A stretch of 64,000 nt of DNA from Omphiscola glabra (GCA_964017045.1 OZ024795.1:30790366-30854365); one strand, 5' to 3'; positions 1-12,160 are shown, numbered from the stretch's first letter. Notes: generated by a model not told the origin, from the letters alone. Numbers and translations are program-made.

Positions 1-1012
1 TTTTTTACTCACATGAAAATAAAATCAAAGTAAAGAAATCAATTTTTTAACCCCAAAGAAAACATCTCAAATTTTGTCTCCGTTTTAAAAAAGCCCCAAT
101 TTTGATGTCATTGTATAAAAATGAAACATAATTACAAGAAAATTGGAATTTAACTTTTTTTCCTAAGAAATCTTAATTAATCCAAATTCTTTTTTTTTGG
201 ACCATACTTTATTTTTAATTGTATTATTTGTATTCTCTGCATAACTAGCTTCAATAACCATTTTGATTTAATTTATATATTTGATTTTCTTCCTTTCAAT
301 TCGGGGAAGGGGAGGGGTAACATATATCAAAAAAATATATTTTGGGGTAAAGACTATAAAAGTTTGCTGACCCTTATAAATTATATAGGTACTGAAGGTA
401 CATAAAAATTTAATTTAATCAATAACTTAGATTGTGTAAAAATGCCACATAAAAATATACCAGCAGCAAAGTAAATTAATTGTCTAACAATAATTCTCCC
501 CTGAATGATTTAATTAAAAAAGTAATGGATAAAACTGAGGTAGTTCATATCTTATATTATAATTAAATATCTCCATAAAATCTAAAAGTTTTTAAAAAAG
601 ATAAAATTTTGAAAATAGATTTTTTACATACATATAATATAAAATAAATGAAGTTGAAGACAGCAACTATTTTAAGTTTCCTATCATTTAATTCTTGTAG
701 CAAACAGGAAAGATTTTACTACCAAACATTTATAAACCATACATCATACTTTTAATCTCAGTCTACAACAGCTTTATAAACAGTTTCTACCACAGCTAAC
801 ATACATTTATCAAAACTCAAAACGTTTTAAATTAACTAGTTATTTAATTTAAATTAAATAATCTAAATGGCTTGTCCATAATTATATATTCCAAGTTCTA
901 ATTTTTTCCACACTTTTCAAATATTAAAGCAATTTTCCTAAATATAAAAAATTTTAAATGAACAAACAGTGAAAAATGTTGCATTTCTGTTATCCAAATC
1001 TATTTTATGTCA
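1..1012. other. AT-rich flank, probable 3' UTR and downstream region of the minus-strand gene
   Basis: I see no ORF or clear repeat. The stretch nearest 1012 would be the 3' UTR of the small minus-strand gene. Confidence 0.4.
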
Positions 1013-1068
1013 TTAGTTGTAGCATCCCTTATCTTTATAAGTTTGGTTAGCATCTTCTTCTCTGATTA
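1013..1068 (-). CDS. Exon C (terminal) of the small minus-strand gene
   Basis: Acceptor TTCTTATTTCAG precedes 1068. The exon completes the split codon (V), then reads IREEDANQTYKDKGCYN and stops at TAA. The sequence below 1012 would be 3' UTR; a TTTATT (AATAAA on minus) occurs near 207 but the true polyadenylation site cannot be chosen. Confidence 0.6.
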
Positions 1069-4000
1069 CTGAAATAAGAAAACATTTAATTTTTAAAACT
1101 ACCAGTACCTTGTATTTATGTATTTTACAAATATAATTTTAATATATATCAAGAAACATAACTTTAACAAAATTATTATTTCCAATTGCATTGTAAACAA
1201 ATAAACACCCAACTATTCAAAGTATTTTTTAATGCCAAAAAAAAAAAAAAAAGACCCATAAGTTACTTGATTTTTTTATTTTAATCATTAGTAATGTATT
1301 AAAAAGGCAACAAACCTGTGTATGTCCATCTATGTTTATGAAATGTGTCTTTATCATATACTCGAGCATAATTTGCTAATCCAAGCCATCCTGGAGATAT
1401 TTTGAAATAAATGTAAAAAAGCTAACTTAAAAAATAAGAAGAAGATACTTTGTCATAAATTACAAAAGGTTACATCATTATCTTCATTCTAATTTCTTGA
1501 CCATTCACAAAGTTTGCAGCTCTTCCTCAGTTGGTCTTTTTCTGCGTATAGGGCACAGGTTCCCACACTTTTTCAGTCACAACCAAATTTTATAGAAGCA
1601 CAATGATCAGCTACACCAAGACATTTAAAAAACATCAATATGGTAACATCACATACAAAAATATATGCAGTGTTATGAAATTATTCAAACTTTATGAAGA
1701 CACCAATCAAAAATGATTTGTTCAAAATCATTATTCTTTGATAAGATTACTCTTTCAAATGGTGACCCCCCACATCCCCTTTTCTGAAACTCCCCTGCTA
1801 CCCAATTTGGGGTCACGACCCTGTCACAAATTGGTTGTTATGGAGGAGGGCTCCAGTACTGACTTATCACAATCTATACTATTATGACAAAGTAATTTCA
1901 GTACAGGATTGCTCCTCTCTGCAATTTATTTTTGTGCTTTCTAGGCGTTGAGACAAACAAAAGCACAATGTAGACATGAATTAATCTAAATAACAACTCC
2001 AGGTGTCCAGATGATGAAATAGTATGTATTTATTACTATAATAAAAAGCTCCTCTGTAGTCCTCACTAAATGTCAACTATCTCTATGTTTCTATATAACT
2101 ATAGCTCCATGTCTCCTATTTTAACTTGACTGTCTTAACTCTGCTGTCTCTACTATAATCAACTGTATGTCTCACTAATCCACTGTCCAACTAGTCAGCT
2201 GTCATCTCATCTGATCTCTCTTAATTGTTCCAATGTCCCCAAACCTCTAGCTCTTATCTACCCCTCATGATACACCACTCGAATCCCATAGTTATTGACT
2301 ACATTACTTGAGACTATATTCTCCGGACCAGATTCTTAACCCCAGACAACTATTCTATGTTTAAACACGTTTATTAACATCTATCAAGTTTTATTTTTTC
2401 TATCTCGAGTCCTTAATTTAACTAACACTACCCAGGGTCTGCATGGACATTCCACATTTACCAGCAGACTATAAGACAAATTACTCTAACTCATTCTTGA
2501 TACGTGTTCCCACACTGTCCCTTAGTGATCACCTGATGTAGTGGTGGCCTGCTTAGTTCCCAGGCTATGTCTTCCCTCCATTAACATAAACCATCATCTA
2601 AATTGTCTATTGCCTCGCCTATTGTATTTTTGTCTGGTAATTATGATTAATGTTCCCTTACAGCCCTGGTCATTTGTGATAGACCCATGGGTTGGATACA
2701 AGGGGCATAGGATGTTCCTCTAGTCTGGCAAATCCTGGTAGGTAATCGAGGCATATTTCTTGCAGTTCTGGACAGTGGAGAGGTGATATGGTACAGTCTC
2801 TGCAGAGGGAGCATGGTGTTCTGACTAGTTTATGTGGTGGAGGTGCAGGTTTATTTGAATGTATTCAATACACAAGCAAAATATCGATTGGATCAGTTAA
2901 TCTTTTTCAGTTTTTTTTCACAGTTTTTACACGTTTTATTTAATTGTGTTTCACTCAAGTACAAATGGATGTGCTAAGGACGATTTTCTTGTGTGTTTTT
3001 CTTCGCGGGAAACAGCTTTAATATGGACTTCGGATATCAAATTACTCAGACTAGCATAAAAATATCACTTCCGCCATGTCAACAACAAATGGCGACCGAT
3101 TCACGACTGTGGCGAAGAAGGCGGGACAGGAGGGAAGGCATTTGTGTGAAATGCAGAAATAGAGGACAGCGAGGCTTTCTTCCACCTGTTGTTTTGGGAA
3201 ATGTTAGATCACTGTGTCACAAAATGGAGGAACTGGATTGTTACTGTTTTCTTCATTTGGATTTGATTGAAAACATTTTCTTATTGAACTCAAACTGTTG
3301 TGTCGATTTCTGTAAGGAAAATAATCACGAAACAAAGAATTGAAAACCGATCTTTATAGTAGCCAAGATGAGACGACTAAGTGGAACAACTGTTATCGAT
3401 ACTATTGACCGTGATATCTTGGAAAGTTGTAAATGTAATTGGATTCTTCACAACGATTCGACGCCTGATCGGATAGCAGTTTCCATGACTGGGTCAGAGC
3501 TGCCCCCGTCCGCTCACAACCCTTGCATTTACCGGATAATTTCCGCAGTGCAGCCTCAACGGTCGATTTCTCTCCATCGGCTGAACAGGCTGTCCTGTGG
3601 TGACTCGTCATGAGTCGTTCATCGTTTGGTTTCAGGCGATCGTTCAACACCGGTCGGAAGATGTCGAGGGAGAACCGGAAAGACATCCCGGGGCAGGCCC
3701 GAACCGAGCATAATGATATGCATGACAAACACCAGCGGAAGATTTTATTTAAAAAATTGGATTGTTGATCAAGATACATTATCTATTGAGTGAATATTTG
3801 TTATGTTTGATGAAGAATTGTTGAACAGGGAAGGTCGCAAACTGACCACAAGAATTTATCACCAAATTAGAATGTCAGTTAAAAAAAATAATTAAATCTT
3901 TACTTGTCCCCTTATTATATAAATGCATCTTCATTATTTTTACTGTAATTATTATTACTATTAAGAAAAATGTACCGTAATCAAGAAAAAAATTGGCATA

Positions 4001-4434
4001 TATAATATCATTTAAAATAATACCATTTTTCGAAAATTTGCCATTAGAGTTTGAAGTACAAGACAGCTATCAATTATGAATAACTTTATGCTAACCAGTG
4101 CGGTGAGTGCGTTGTTGTTAATTTTTTTTTAAGTACATGTTAAGTGTTAATCGATTTGTGGCAACATTTAATATTTATTTGGATTTATTGAGATTTTTCA
4201 ATAAAAAAAAGCAATTGAATTGCTGCAGTTTATTTTTTGTCAAAGCAAATGTGAGCTTAGTATACAGAAATATCAATATTTAACATCTATATAAATGATA
4301 AAAGTAAAAGATGTAAGATAATTATCATATAATTTTTTTAATAAAAAATGCTAATAACTTACCTAACCCCATTAAAAGTAATGAAGCTGCAATGTCTGGC
4401 TTTTCATGCCACAGCGTTTTGTAAAAATTTAACC
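1013..4434 (-). CDS. C-terminal part of a small split gene, possible single-pass mitochondrial membrane subunit
   Basis: Three short minus-strand exons (4434-4363, 1390-1316, 1068-1013) each have an AG acceptor, a GT donor where needed, and matching codon phases (2/1, 2/1, then stop), so they join into one open frame of 67 residues ending in TAA at 1015-1013. Translation begins LNFYKTLWHEKPDIAASLLL, continues through a hydrophobic stretch (LLLMGLGWLGLA) that could be one membrane helix, then a charged, aromatic tail (NYARVYDKDTFHKHRWTYT, VIREEDANQTYKDKGCYN). The length and layout (K-x-x-W, acidic/basic-P, one helix, polar tail) are loosely like complex I subunit NDUFA3, but the match is from memory and weak. 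All exons are too short to stand out as ORFs. The 5' end is uncertain; an exon at 8286-8361 has the right phase to precede it. I am fairly sure it is a real gene and not sure what it is. Confidence 0.6.
1316..1390 (-). CDS. Exon B of the small minus-strand gene
   Basis: Acceptor ATATCTCCAG precedes 1390 and donor GTTTGT follows 1316. The 75 nt hold 2 nt, 24 codons and 1 nt, open only in the frame that matches exon A. It encodes WLGLANYARVYDKDTFHKHR and the following WTYT. Confidence 0.62.
1545..1860. repeat. Possible old hAT-type nonautonomous element
   Basis: It begins CAGGTTCCCACACTTTTTCA, like the CAG-GTTCCC ends of hAT elements, and near 1795-1850 has a TTTGGGGTCACGACCC-type stretch seen in hAT MITEs. 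The ends are too decayed to place, and no target duplication was found. Confidence 0.25.
1861..2990. other. Intronic/intergenic DNA without recognised gene
   Basis: The sequence is C/T-rich and A/T-rich with no convincing ORF. A short ORF at 2541-2723 shows no protein-like features. The 2700-2860 stretch looks like decayed repeat DNA of unknown type. Confidence 0.35.
2993..3250 (+). pseudogene. Non-LTR retrotransposon ORF2 5' fragment (start of endonuclease domain)
   Basis: The plus frame reads a basic stretch (RRRRDRREGICVKCRNRGQR) followed by GFLPPVVLGNVRSLCHKMEE and LDC. A basic run followed by a P-x-x-x-LGNVRSL-x-x-K-x-[DE]EL motif is the usual beginning of the apurinic-type endonuclease of LINE ORF2 proteins. 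Homology stops after about residue 80 and the frame then runs into unrelated sequence, so this is a truncated copy. Confidence 0.55.
3360..3780. other. GC-richer CpG-containing segment, no assigned gene
   Basis: This stretch is clearly richer in G, C and CpG than its surroundings. It holds a 52-codon ATG-to-stop plus-strand frame at 3610-3768 (MSRSSFGFRRSFNTGRKMSR at its start) and an overlapping minus frame at 3779-3402. Neither resembles a family I know. It could be part of the LINE just upstream, or a promoter/UTR region. Confidence 0.25.
4363..4434 (-). CDS. Exon A of the small minus-strand gene
   Basis: Acceptor TTCTTTCAG precedes base 4434 and donor GTAAG follows base 4363. The exon is 72 nt, carrying 2 nt of a split codon, 23 codons and 1 nt. 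It encodes the amphipathic start and first half of the putative membrane helix. Confidence 0.62.
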
Positions 4435-4889
4435 CTGAAAGAAGAACCCATCATTCTGTATTAATGTTAAGCTATATTATTTATCTTATATAATTAGGTA
4501 CTACAAACTGATTTTTCTAAATGGTCCAATAGCTTTATTTTATACTGTCATGTCAAGAACTCATGATTCTAAGAATGTGGATACCAAACTTGTTCATATA
4601 ACTCAATTAGTAAAAAAGTTATGAAATTTTAAAATTTATTATTTTGAAAAATTTTGCCACCATCAAAAGTGCCATTTTTGTAAGGCTATATCTGTAAAAC
4701 TAAATCACTTAAACTCACTTACTTACACTCAACACATACCCACATATATAGAGAACAGACTCAATTTTTTTCAATGGTACAAAATGATTAATTCATTAAA
4801 TTTTATTTTTATGAAAATTGCATTTCATCAAATTTTGAAAAAAATAAAAAGGGAGGTAAAAACGCGAAATTTGGTAATTTTTAAAAAAT

Positions 4890-5535
4890 CACAAAAAATC
4901 AACTGATAAGAAAGCATTCATAATAAATATACCAAAATGAAGGGTAACCAAAGGACTGTGTAATTAAACAGCAAGTGTAAACATAAAATTTACACTTAAA
5001 ATACAAAAATTGTTAGAAAAATGCAAGGTTTCATAAGACGCAAAAAATCGGACATTTTTAAAAATTGCAAAAAATCAATAGTTAAACCAAGAGATAAGCC
5101 AATTAAACCAAAATAAAGAAAAATTATAGCTCTACATATTTCAACAGTCAATGAGCCCATTACTTATTTATATACATTACAAACATGGCTGGAACAGTGA
5201 AAGCGTTTACATACAGAATTTTTTAACCTTTTTTTTTATAAGGTGTATTGAATGCACATCATAATTATATCAAAATGTAGGGGAACTAAAGGTCTATGTA
5301 CCATACTTAAACAGCATGTGTACCCATAAAAAGTACATTGAAAATACAAAAACTGTTAGAAAAGTGCACGGGTCCACATGAAGCGAGAAATCAGCCATTA
5401 AACATTTTACCAAGATATAAGCTAATTATACCAAAGTACAGAAAAATTATAGCTCTGCATATTTCAACAGTCAATGAGCCCATTATTTATTTATATACAA
5501 TAAAAACATGGCTGGAACAGTGCAAGTGCAAGCAA
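4890..5535. repeat. Two diverged direct repeats, about 323 bp apart
   Basis: The block ending ATTTCAACAGTCAATGAGCC (about 5139) recurs about 323 bp later (about 5462). Both copies share the flanking parts AATACAAAAA-TGTTAGAAAA, AAAAATTATAGCTCT and ACATGGCTGGAACAGTG. A third, weaker unit may start near 4640. The pair sits directly 3' of the minus-strand element-like gene and may be its terminal region. Confidence 0.55.
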
Positions 5536-5662
5536 AATTTTAACATTTAATAAAATGTAACGTTTACAGATTTAGAGTGCCTGCATTTTTATTTTAAGTA
5601 CCGGTATTAGAACACACTGCATAACTTAAACATTTACATAACATGACCTTGTAAATGGGAAA

Positions 5663-7826
5663 TCAACAACAACCTAAACTGTGAACATCCCCCTTTAAAT
5701 TCAAATGTAAAGGCTTTGAATATAATTTTTGCAGACTAATTTCATTTTTCAATGCCTCTAATAATGGTTTACCACTAAGTTTCCTACAGAGAGCATCTAC
5801 ATCATCTGCCCTTGCACATGGACCACCATGTTTCTTAACAACATCAGTAAGCTGAGCTCTTTTGTCTATTTCCTTTAATTCTTTCTTTATCTTTTTATCC
5901 TGATTGGCAATCATTTGCTCCCTGAGCTTTAACTGAACATTATGTTCAAGTTCTTTCCTGGCTCTCTTAAGTGTAGGGGAATGCTTGCGAGGAGCAAATG
6001 TAAATAACTTAGCTCTTTTTGATAAAGACTTGCTTTTAATGAACGCAGATGTTCTGTTCCTGTTGGTACAATGTAATGTGGACCTACTGTGTAAAGAGCA
6101 GTTCTTCCTCTTATTTATGTCATAATCTAAGTCCCCAAAGGCACTTTCACCTATCAGGTTGGTAAGGGGACAGTGAGTTAAAGCTTCTGATATGTTATAA
6201 CTAAATGGGCCTTTGCCAAGAAAATCTGCTAGCTGGCGTTTAGTTACAACAGCGCATTCTTTGGCTATAAAAACAATAGTCTTATTTAAAACAAACAAAA
6301 TATTATTATTACTGTTTACATACTGTGTAACAATATGTAAGTCTTCAAAAGAGACTTGAAAATCTGGTCCAAAAACAGATACAAAACTATCATCTATTAA
6401 AATAGTTGGGTCATTAATACAGTCTAACAATTTTTTTACATAAACATGAAACTCAGTGTACTTTATATTACTGTTTAAGAGTTTCCAAAATGGACCTGTT
6501 ATTTTTAAATAAAAAAGAGCAATAACACATATTTCAGCCATTAGCTCTGTATCATTAACATAAAAAAATACACTTTTCATTTTTAAATTTATGTTTTCAG
6601 GCAAAATGCCAGATGTGAAAAATTGTTTAATCTTTTTATCATGTACTATTAAGGCAGCTGCAAAGAATGCATTAAAACTATTAGATTTGAATGAAGGAAT
6701 GCTATAATTCTGATAGAAAGCAAGCAATTCTGCTCTAACTGAACAGAAAAATCTGTATTTTCTTGTTGAAGATTTCTAATAACATTCTTTAATTTTAATT
6801 TATGATGCTTAATTTTATTAAGAGATGATATTCTACTTTCTTCATCATTTACCAATTTTACCTTCAACATATTTAATTCTTCTTGAAAAATACTAATTTT
6901 TTCATTTAGCTGTAATTTTTCAATTTTTAACTCATTAACTCGTAAACTAAATAACTGTGCATTGTCTAAAGCCTGTTTTAATTTTAATTTAAGTTCATCA
7001 ACTTCACAAGACAAAGGTTCTTTGTTGATACTAACAATGACAGGGTTAGGAACAATATCAACAATAAATATACAACTCATAAATTCTTTGAAACATTCAG
7101 GTTGTCTTCTTTTAACATTTAAATGCCTTATATTTTTAACTTTGCACCAAATTGGCTATTTTCTTTTTTAAATGACATTTGTCAACAGATCCACATAATA
7201 TACAAAGCCATCTATGAATAAAATCAACAGTTATACTATCTGTTGTTTCCGTTAATAGAATATTAATAAAAGTCAATAATAAATTCATTTGTAACTTCCT
7301 GCACTAAACCAGCATACTCCTTTGGTGGACTGTACACATTTTCTTTATTTATTCCAAATGATGATAGGGTAGGGCTTATGAAATCCAAATCCAGAACTTG
7401 ATCCAAATAATGAAAATAATCCAAAGTTGAAAGGGAGTTAAAACTGCTAAGAACTTTTTCCACACACTTCTGAACTTTGCGGCTGGTACTGGTACATACT
7501 TTGATCTGAGAGAACCAGGTTTCGAGCTGAAAAGATATGTTCAGGCTTTATTAGTACATTCATAAAATTTTTAACTTAGTAGAAGTAGAATACAAAATAT
7601 GTTTATTACACTGAATAACTTATCTTAGGCATATAATTATAGTTACCTGCACCCATGACTTATTATTTTCCTTCTTCAAAACATAGAGTTGAAGAAGTAA
7701 TTTGTTGCTGATGATTAGAGTAGGCAATGATGGCCTTCTTCCTTTCCCTTTAGCCAGAAAAGTCTTCTCTAGAGCAGCGAATTGTTCACCATTTAAAACA
7801 AAATTAAACAAATTATAAATGTTCAG
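5663..7826 (-). pseudogene. Broken, intron-containing mobile-element-like gene
   Basis: Coding pieces run on the minus strand in changing frames. 7826-7647 ends at donor GTAACT; its phase-0 partner starts at 7526 after TTTTCAG, joining NNKSWVQ to LETWFSQIK. The L-E-x-x-F ... V-x-x-WF arrangement looks like a divergent homeodomain-type helix-turn-helix. The frame breaks near 7285 (continues to HRWLCILCGSVDKCHLKKK), again near 7155 (KVKNIRHLNVKRRQPECFKE; then a leucine/lysine-rich coiled coil to about 6735), and again near 6735. It then stays open for 354 codons to the stop at 5663. That last part has GESAFGDLDYDINKR, a basic/helical region and HGGPCARADDVDALC. I recall similar uncharacterised multi-copy proteins in invertebrate genomes, which suggests a DNA transposon, but I cannot name the family. 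At least three frameshifts argue for a dead copy; assembly indels are the alternative. Confidence 0.5.
6695..7080 (-). pseudogene. Coiled-coil segment of the broken element-like gene
   Basis: This frame (from about 7155 in the joined view) encodes a heptad-like stretch rich in L, K, E and N (DELKLKLKQALDN, ELKIEKLQLNEKI, LNMLKVKL). It overlaps the downstream 354-codon frame by tens of bases, the mark of a small indel rather than a separate gene. Confidence 0.5.
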
Positions 7827-8285
7827 TTAACATAAATCCACCTATGATAACAGAAATTACTTTAAGCTATTTATCATGCATTACTTTGAGCATCTCTTAA
7901 CTTGACGAGTTGTTCTACTTTTAACATTCATTGTTTGTTTACATTGACGACAAATATTATGATCACGTGACCTTTTTTATTTTTTAAAATTGAATATGAT
8001 AATATCATTTGCTAGTTATAAAACTTAGTAGTTATTAATCTTCAACGTATCCTCTTTCAGAAAAAACAATAACATTTTAAACTGAGCAATCAGAAAAAAT
8101 TAGACTTCACTACAAACAGAGGGGGGTTTAAGTCATCTGACAAAACTCAAAAACGATAATAATCAGCGACAAACAAAAATATTTATATCTACATAAATAC
8201 AAATTTTCTAAAGAAATAAAGAATTAAAACATAGCTGACACAGTTTCAAACTATTTAACTACATATTTTTACTGATTTTACTTAC

Positions 8286-8361
8286 CTACTAAGCATTTAA
8301 GATCGGCTACCGTCAATTTAGAAAAAACGTCTGGTGCGTTGTCAACATAGTTTTCAGCCAT
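8286..8361 (-). CDS. Candidate first coding exon
   Basis: ATG at 8361-8359 opens 25 codons (MAENYVDNAPDVFSKLTVAD, then LKCLV) and ends in one extra G at a strong donor, GTAAG. The phase fits exon A at 4434 (G+GG), which would give a protein of about 93 residues. It could instead belong to the mobile-element-like gene that lies just downstream on the same strand (7826-5663). The CpG-containing sequence just upstream would suit a promoter. Which gene it belongs to needs RNA evidence. Confidence 0.4.
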
Positions 8362-10223
8362 TTTCACGTATCGGAAACAAGCGGGGTGAATGAAAATTAT
8401 ATTGTTCTTTGTTTAACTCGGCAGTTTTTGTTGATGCTTAGAAATGAAGTGTTGTTTTTGTATTTTAAAAGAAAATAGGACGAGCTTTCCAATGATGCTG
8501 GTTTAAATTTCATATTTTGCCAAAAGCAAATAGTAAATGATAATTTTCTTCAATTTTTAAAATATTTAAACTGTTACGTTACATTAATATTTGGTATGAA
8601 ACTAAAGGGCATTCATTTCTGCACATGATACACTTATTTGTGACAAAATACTAAGAGCGATAAAAAACGGCACGGAGATTGAATAGCGCGGGGGTAAAAA
8701 TGATCGCTTGACTGTCGATAAAAAATCACTTTGGTGATGGATTTCATGCGATAAATGTAATACTCTTTGTTATTTCAACAACAATGAAAATGACATATAA
8801 TTAGAGGGCTTAAAATTTACTTTTAAATGGTACCATTTTTATTAGTTTATGACGAATTTTAAATATAGAAAACATTAAGTGAAAAGTTACTAAATACAGG
8901 CTTCCGTGACACAAAAACGCGTTTTCACGCCAGTTTGTGGTACCTAATTACTAATATAATATATACATTTACATGGTGATTAAGAAATATTTTTTTAAAT
9001 TTAAAAGCTCTAAATATAGTAATAGTAATAATTACTTCTAATTCTAATAGTAATACACAAAACATTTCAGTGCAGAAGATTTTTGGGCCTAAGACTAAGA
9101 AGTTTATAAAGAACTGTCCACCCCACTTATTAAAATATTCTAAACGAATGGTCTAAATTCTAAAGTAAAGGAATGGTGAAAATGGTATAAAATAAATTAT
9201 AAACGAATGGTAGTTTTCCAAGACATACAACTGTGAACATTTTAACATGTTTTTTAAATTTAAAGTGTCTTTCAATCAATGTAGAGAAATAGTATAAAAA
9301 AAACAATCATTTATTCATGATTAAACTTAATTAAAGTACCTACGTTACTATCTAGAGCTAAGGCTAAGTTATAATCTAAACAAAGTAAGTTTAGTAAGTA
9401 ACTTATAAGTTATAATTATTCAACTTAATACAATAATATCAGATCAGACTCTATCACTCATAACCGACGTATCTACTATTATTTATAAATCAATTCAGTC
9501 TATTCCATCAAATTCGATCCGCCAAACTAGACTAAGAATGCAATAGTTGGTATTAAAATATATAAACATAGTTTTTTAGCAGCACTCATTTAGTCATTAC
9601 CTTTCTTCAACATATTTGTTTTGAAGGTTGTTTATTCGGTTAATGTTTGGAAGTGACTCGGTTTACAAAAGTCGATTTGAGTCAAGATTGTATTTACGTG
9701 ATCGAGTCGAAGTTCCGTTTCAAAGTAGAAGCACCCTACTATGTCTATGTGAAGACTTGATAACGATTTTAGAAAATGAAAATGCTTAAATATTAAAACA
9801 AATATATATTATTATTTTTATTTGACATCTAAAATTTTAAAAAATCAAATGATTATTATGTGGGTGAGAAGTGGGGCGTTCTTAAATAATGCTTGGGGCG
9901 TTCTTAAATAATGCTAATTCAATCTTCTTCTACAATTGGTGCTTCATATTCATGATTCATAGTTGACATTTTGACGTAGCAGCCGCGAGGCAATTTTTTT
10001 CTTCAATATCTTTATCCATTTGTAAAATATATTAAGTATTCTGGTACTTGACTTAGGTCTATCCATATTAATTAAAGCTTTATTACATATTAATTTCATT
10101 TATTCGGCTTTATTACTTTCAAATACTATTATCACTTATAGTTTCATAAATAATTAATTATTTATCTTGGTATATAAAAGTAAATTAACATTAGTCATAT
10201 TTGTTATCAAGCCCTATGACTAT
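8362..10223. other. Intergenic DNA, little content
   Basis: AT-rich with no supported gene. Two 22-bp direct repeats of GGGGCGTTCTTAAATAATGC lie at about 9873-9916. CpG-containing sequence at 8640-8760 lies upstream of the candidate exon at 8361. Confidence 0.4.
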
Positions 10224-10377
10224 GGGGGCATCCATAAATGACGTCACGGAAATAAATTTTTCCGATTTTTGACCCCCACTCCTACCATCATCACAAAAAG
10301 TTAGACCCCTCCTAACATATTATAACGTCACAAACCTCTGCACCCCCCTATTAAAAAAATCCCCCATTCCACGATAC

Positions 10378-10530
10378 CAGCGGTTCTCAGCCTGTGGGTC
10401 GCGACCCTTTTAGGGGTCGAACGACCCTAAGTTATGCATGGGTCGCCTAAGACCATCAGAAAACAAATATTTATGAAGTAGCAACGAACATAACTTTATG
10501 GTTGGGGACCACCGCACTATGCTGTCCTAT
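10378..10530 (+). mobile_element. hAT MITE fragment (CAGCGGTTCTCA family)
   Basis: It starts CAGCGGTTCTCAGCCTGTGG and continues GTCGCGACCCTTTTAGGGG, GTCGAACGACCC and GGTCGCCTAAGACCATC. This is the same family as the complete copy at 20346-20543. The right half is missing or replaced. Confidence 0.6.
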
Positions 10531-10598
10531 ATAAACTCACATCCAATGGATAGGCATATTGAATAACTGCACCTGTGTCAGAAACATTTCCCCTAGAA

Positions 10599-10690
10599 CA
10601 GTGGTTCTTAACCAGGGGTCAAAGCACCCCCTAAGGTGCCGAAGACCAATAACATTTTATTTGCTACCATTGCTAGTTGTTGCTGCCTTA
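10599..10690 (+). mobile_element. hAT-type left end (CAGTGGTTCTTA)
   Basis: The start CAGTGGTTCTTAACCAGGGG followed by TCAAAGCACCCCCTAAGGTG is a typical hAT terminus of a second subfamily. The rest of the element is not recognisable. Confidence 0.45.
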
Positions 10691-11423
10691 AAAAGAAAAA
10701 AAAAATGTCAGCTTTTTATGCGTTTTGATTAGCAGCAGTAAATGTTTTTGTGGTTATTTATTTATTTTTTGCGCATTATTTATATTAGTAATATTTTTTA
10801 TTGTTTCTTGAAAGTTAATTAGAGAAATGATATGAAAATAACTTAACTTAATTATTTAATTTTTATCACTTAAAAAAATATTACACTATAATTTATGCGG
10901 GGTGGGGGTGCTGAAAATGTTTTGTAATTGAGAAAGGACGCAGCACTGCGAAATGGTTCCCTGTCCTAGAATATTTACTAAGATCAACCTCCACCCCCCA
11001 CCCCCCGGTCAACCATTGGTAGTTCCATCCCACAATTAACGGAGTAGCCCTAATTCTATCACTCACATCTTCACATTTAGACATAAATTCTCACCACTGT
11101 CATTGTCACTACACCCCGATTCTCCTCTTCTGTGGCATCCTGTAACTTGATTAGAGGCCATTTTTGGATCTCGCAAACCTGTACTGATTCGTTAGAGGAT
11201 CGTAGTTCAAGGATAAATTAATTATAATTGTTGTGTAAAATAATAAAGTTAAAAAAAATGTCTGTAATTTAGTGTTATTAAACGCATTTTTTTCCAATTA
11301 TGTTCCACTTGTAATGTGACGACACATTGCTTTAACACCCCCCTCCCCATCGTCACAAAAATTTGACCTGCCTCCCACCCACTTTTTTGGGGGGCTCAAG
11401 ACGTCAATTTTGGATGGTCCCAT

Positions 11424-11974
11424 CATCGAAATTCACTCACGTGTAACAAGTGACATGACCTTTTATCTCCGATTTTGTAAACGGAGCCACTAATAAGTTT
11501 TTGAGAAGAGTGAAGAGTTATTTCTGCGGGTCTTTTTTCATTATTTCATTAGAAGAGCTGATATTGGCTATGGTGTATGTAATTGCAATAAAAAAAAGAG
11601 TTCTAATAAAGGAGCGCGTACCAAGTTTAATCTCGTCACACAAAATTAAAGTCCTTAAACGTCACACGTAGTGTGTGCTTTCGTCACAGTATTTGTCTAA
11701 AGCATGGCGCTTCTCATATAGAGGTTATACGAAAATGATCAACTCATCGACAATAAGTTTGAAAAAAATAAAGATACAATAAGGCCAATCAACTCTTCTG
11801 AAATGAGCTGACCTTCCATTACGAGTTACGTCATATCGTAAAAACACTTTGCCTTATGATTGTGTCTTGTTTCAACCGTTAGTTACAGAATTCACTTCAG
11901 TTTCGGGCGCAACTTCTTTGACCTAGATCTTCTACTCTTGTTATAGAAATTAAAAAGTATCTAAAAATTTAACT
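11424..11974 (+). promoter_or_regulatory. Upstream region and 5' UTR of GFER
   Basis: A TTACGTCA (CRE/ATF-like) site lies at 11826-11833 and CpG-containing sequence runs up to the start codon. No clear TATA box is present. The transcription start cannot be fixed from sequence. Confidence 0.3.
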
Positions 11975-12160
11975 ATGTCGTCGCCAGAAAAGAAAATGAC
12001 TTCAAAAGCTAAAAATATTCTGAGGGCCGATGCCGATCATGAGAAACCAAAAATCAGAGAGCGGGCAAAGACGATATCAAGTGCTGACGAATCTTCAGTT
12101 TTAATTGCTCATAACATCGATGAAGCAGCAACAGTGGAACGAAAATCCAGAGCTAACAGA
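11975..12160 (+). CDS. GFER: GFER exon 1 (residues 1-62)
   Basis: ATG at 11975 through AACAGA, then donor GTATGA. Phase 0. Encodes the polar, lysine-rich N-terminal region. Confidence 0.85.

Larger units (their letters stand above)
10224..11423. mobile_element. About 1.2-kb element with inverted ends, with nested hAT pieces
   Basis: The left end GGGGCATCCATAAATGACGT matches the reverse complement of the right end (GGACCATCCAAAATTGACGT). Both are followed by runs of C and CGTCACAAA motifs, including TTTTTGACCCCCACTCC on the left and ACAAAAATTTGACC on the right. This CCATAAATTACGTC plus poly-C structure is a recurrent repeat in invertebrate genomes. No transposase frame is visible inside, and no target duplication was confirmed. 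Confidence 0.5.
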
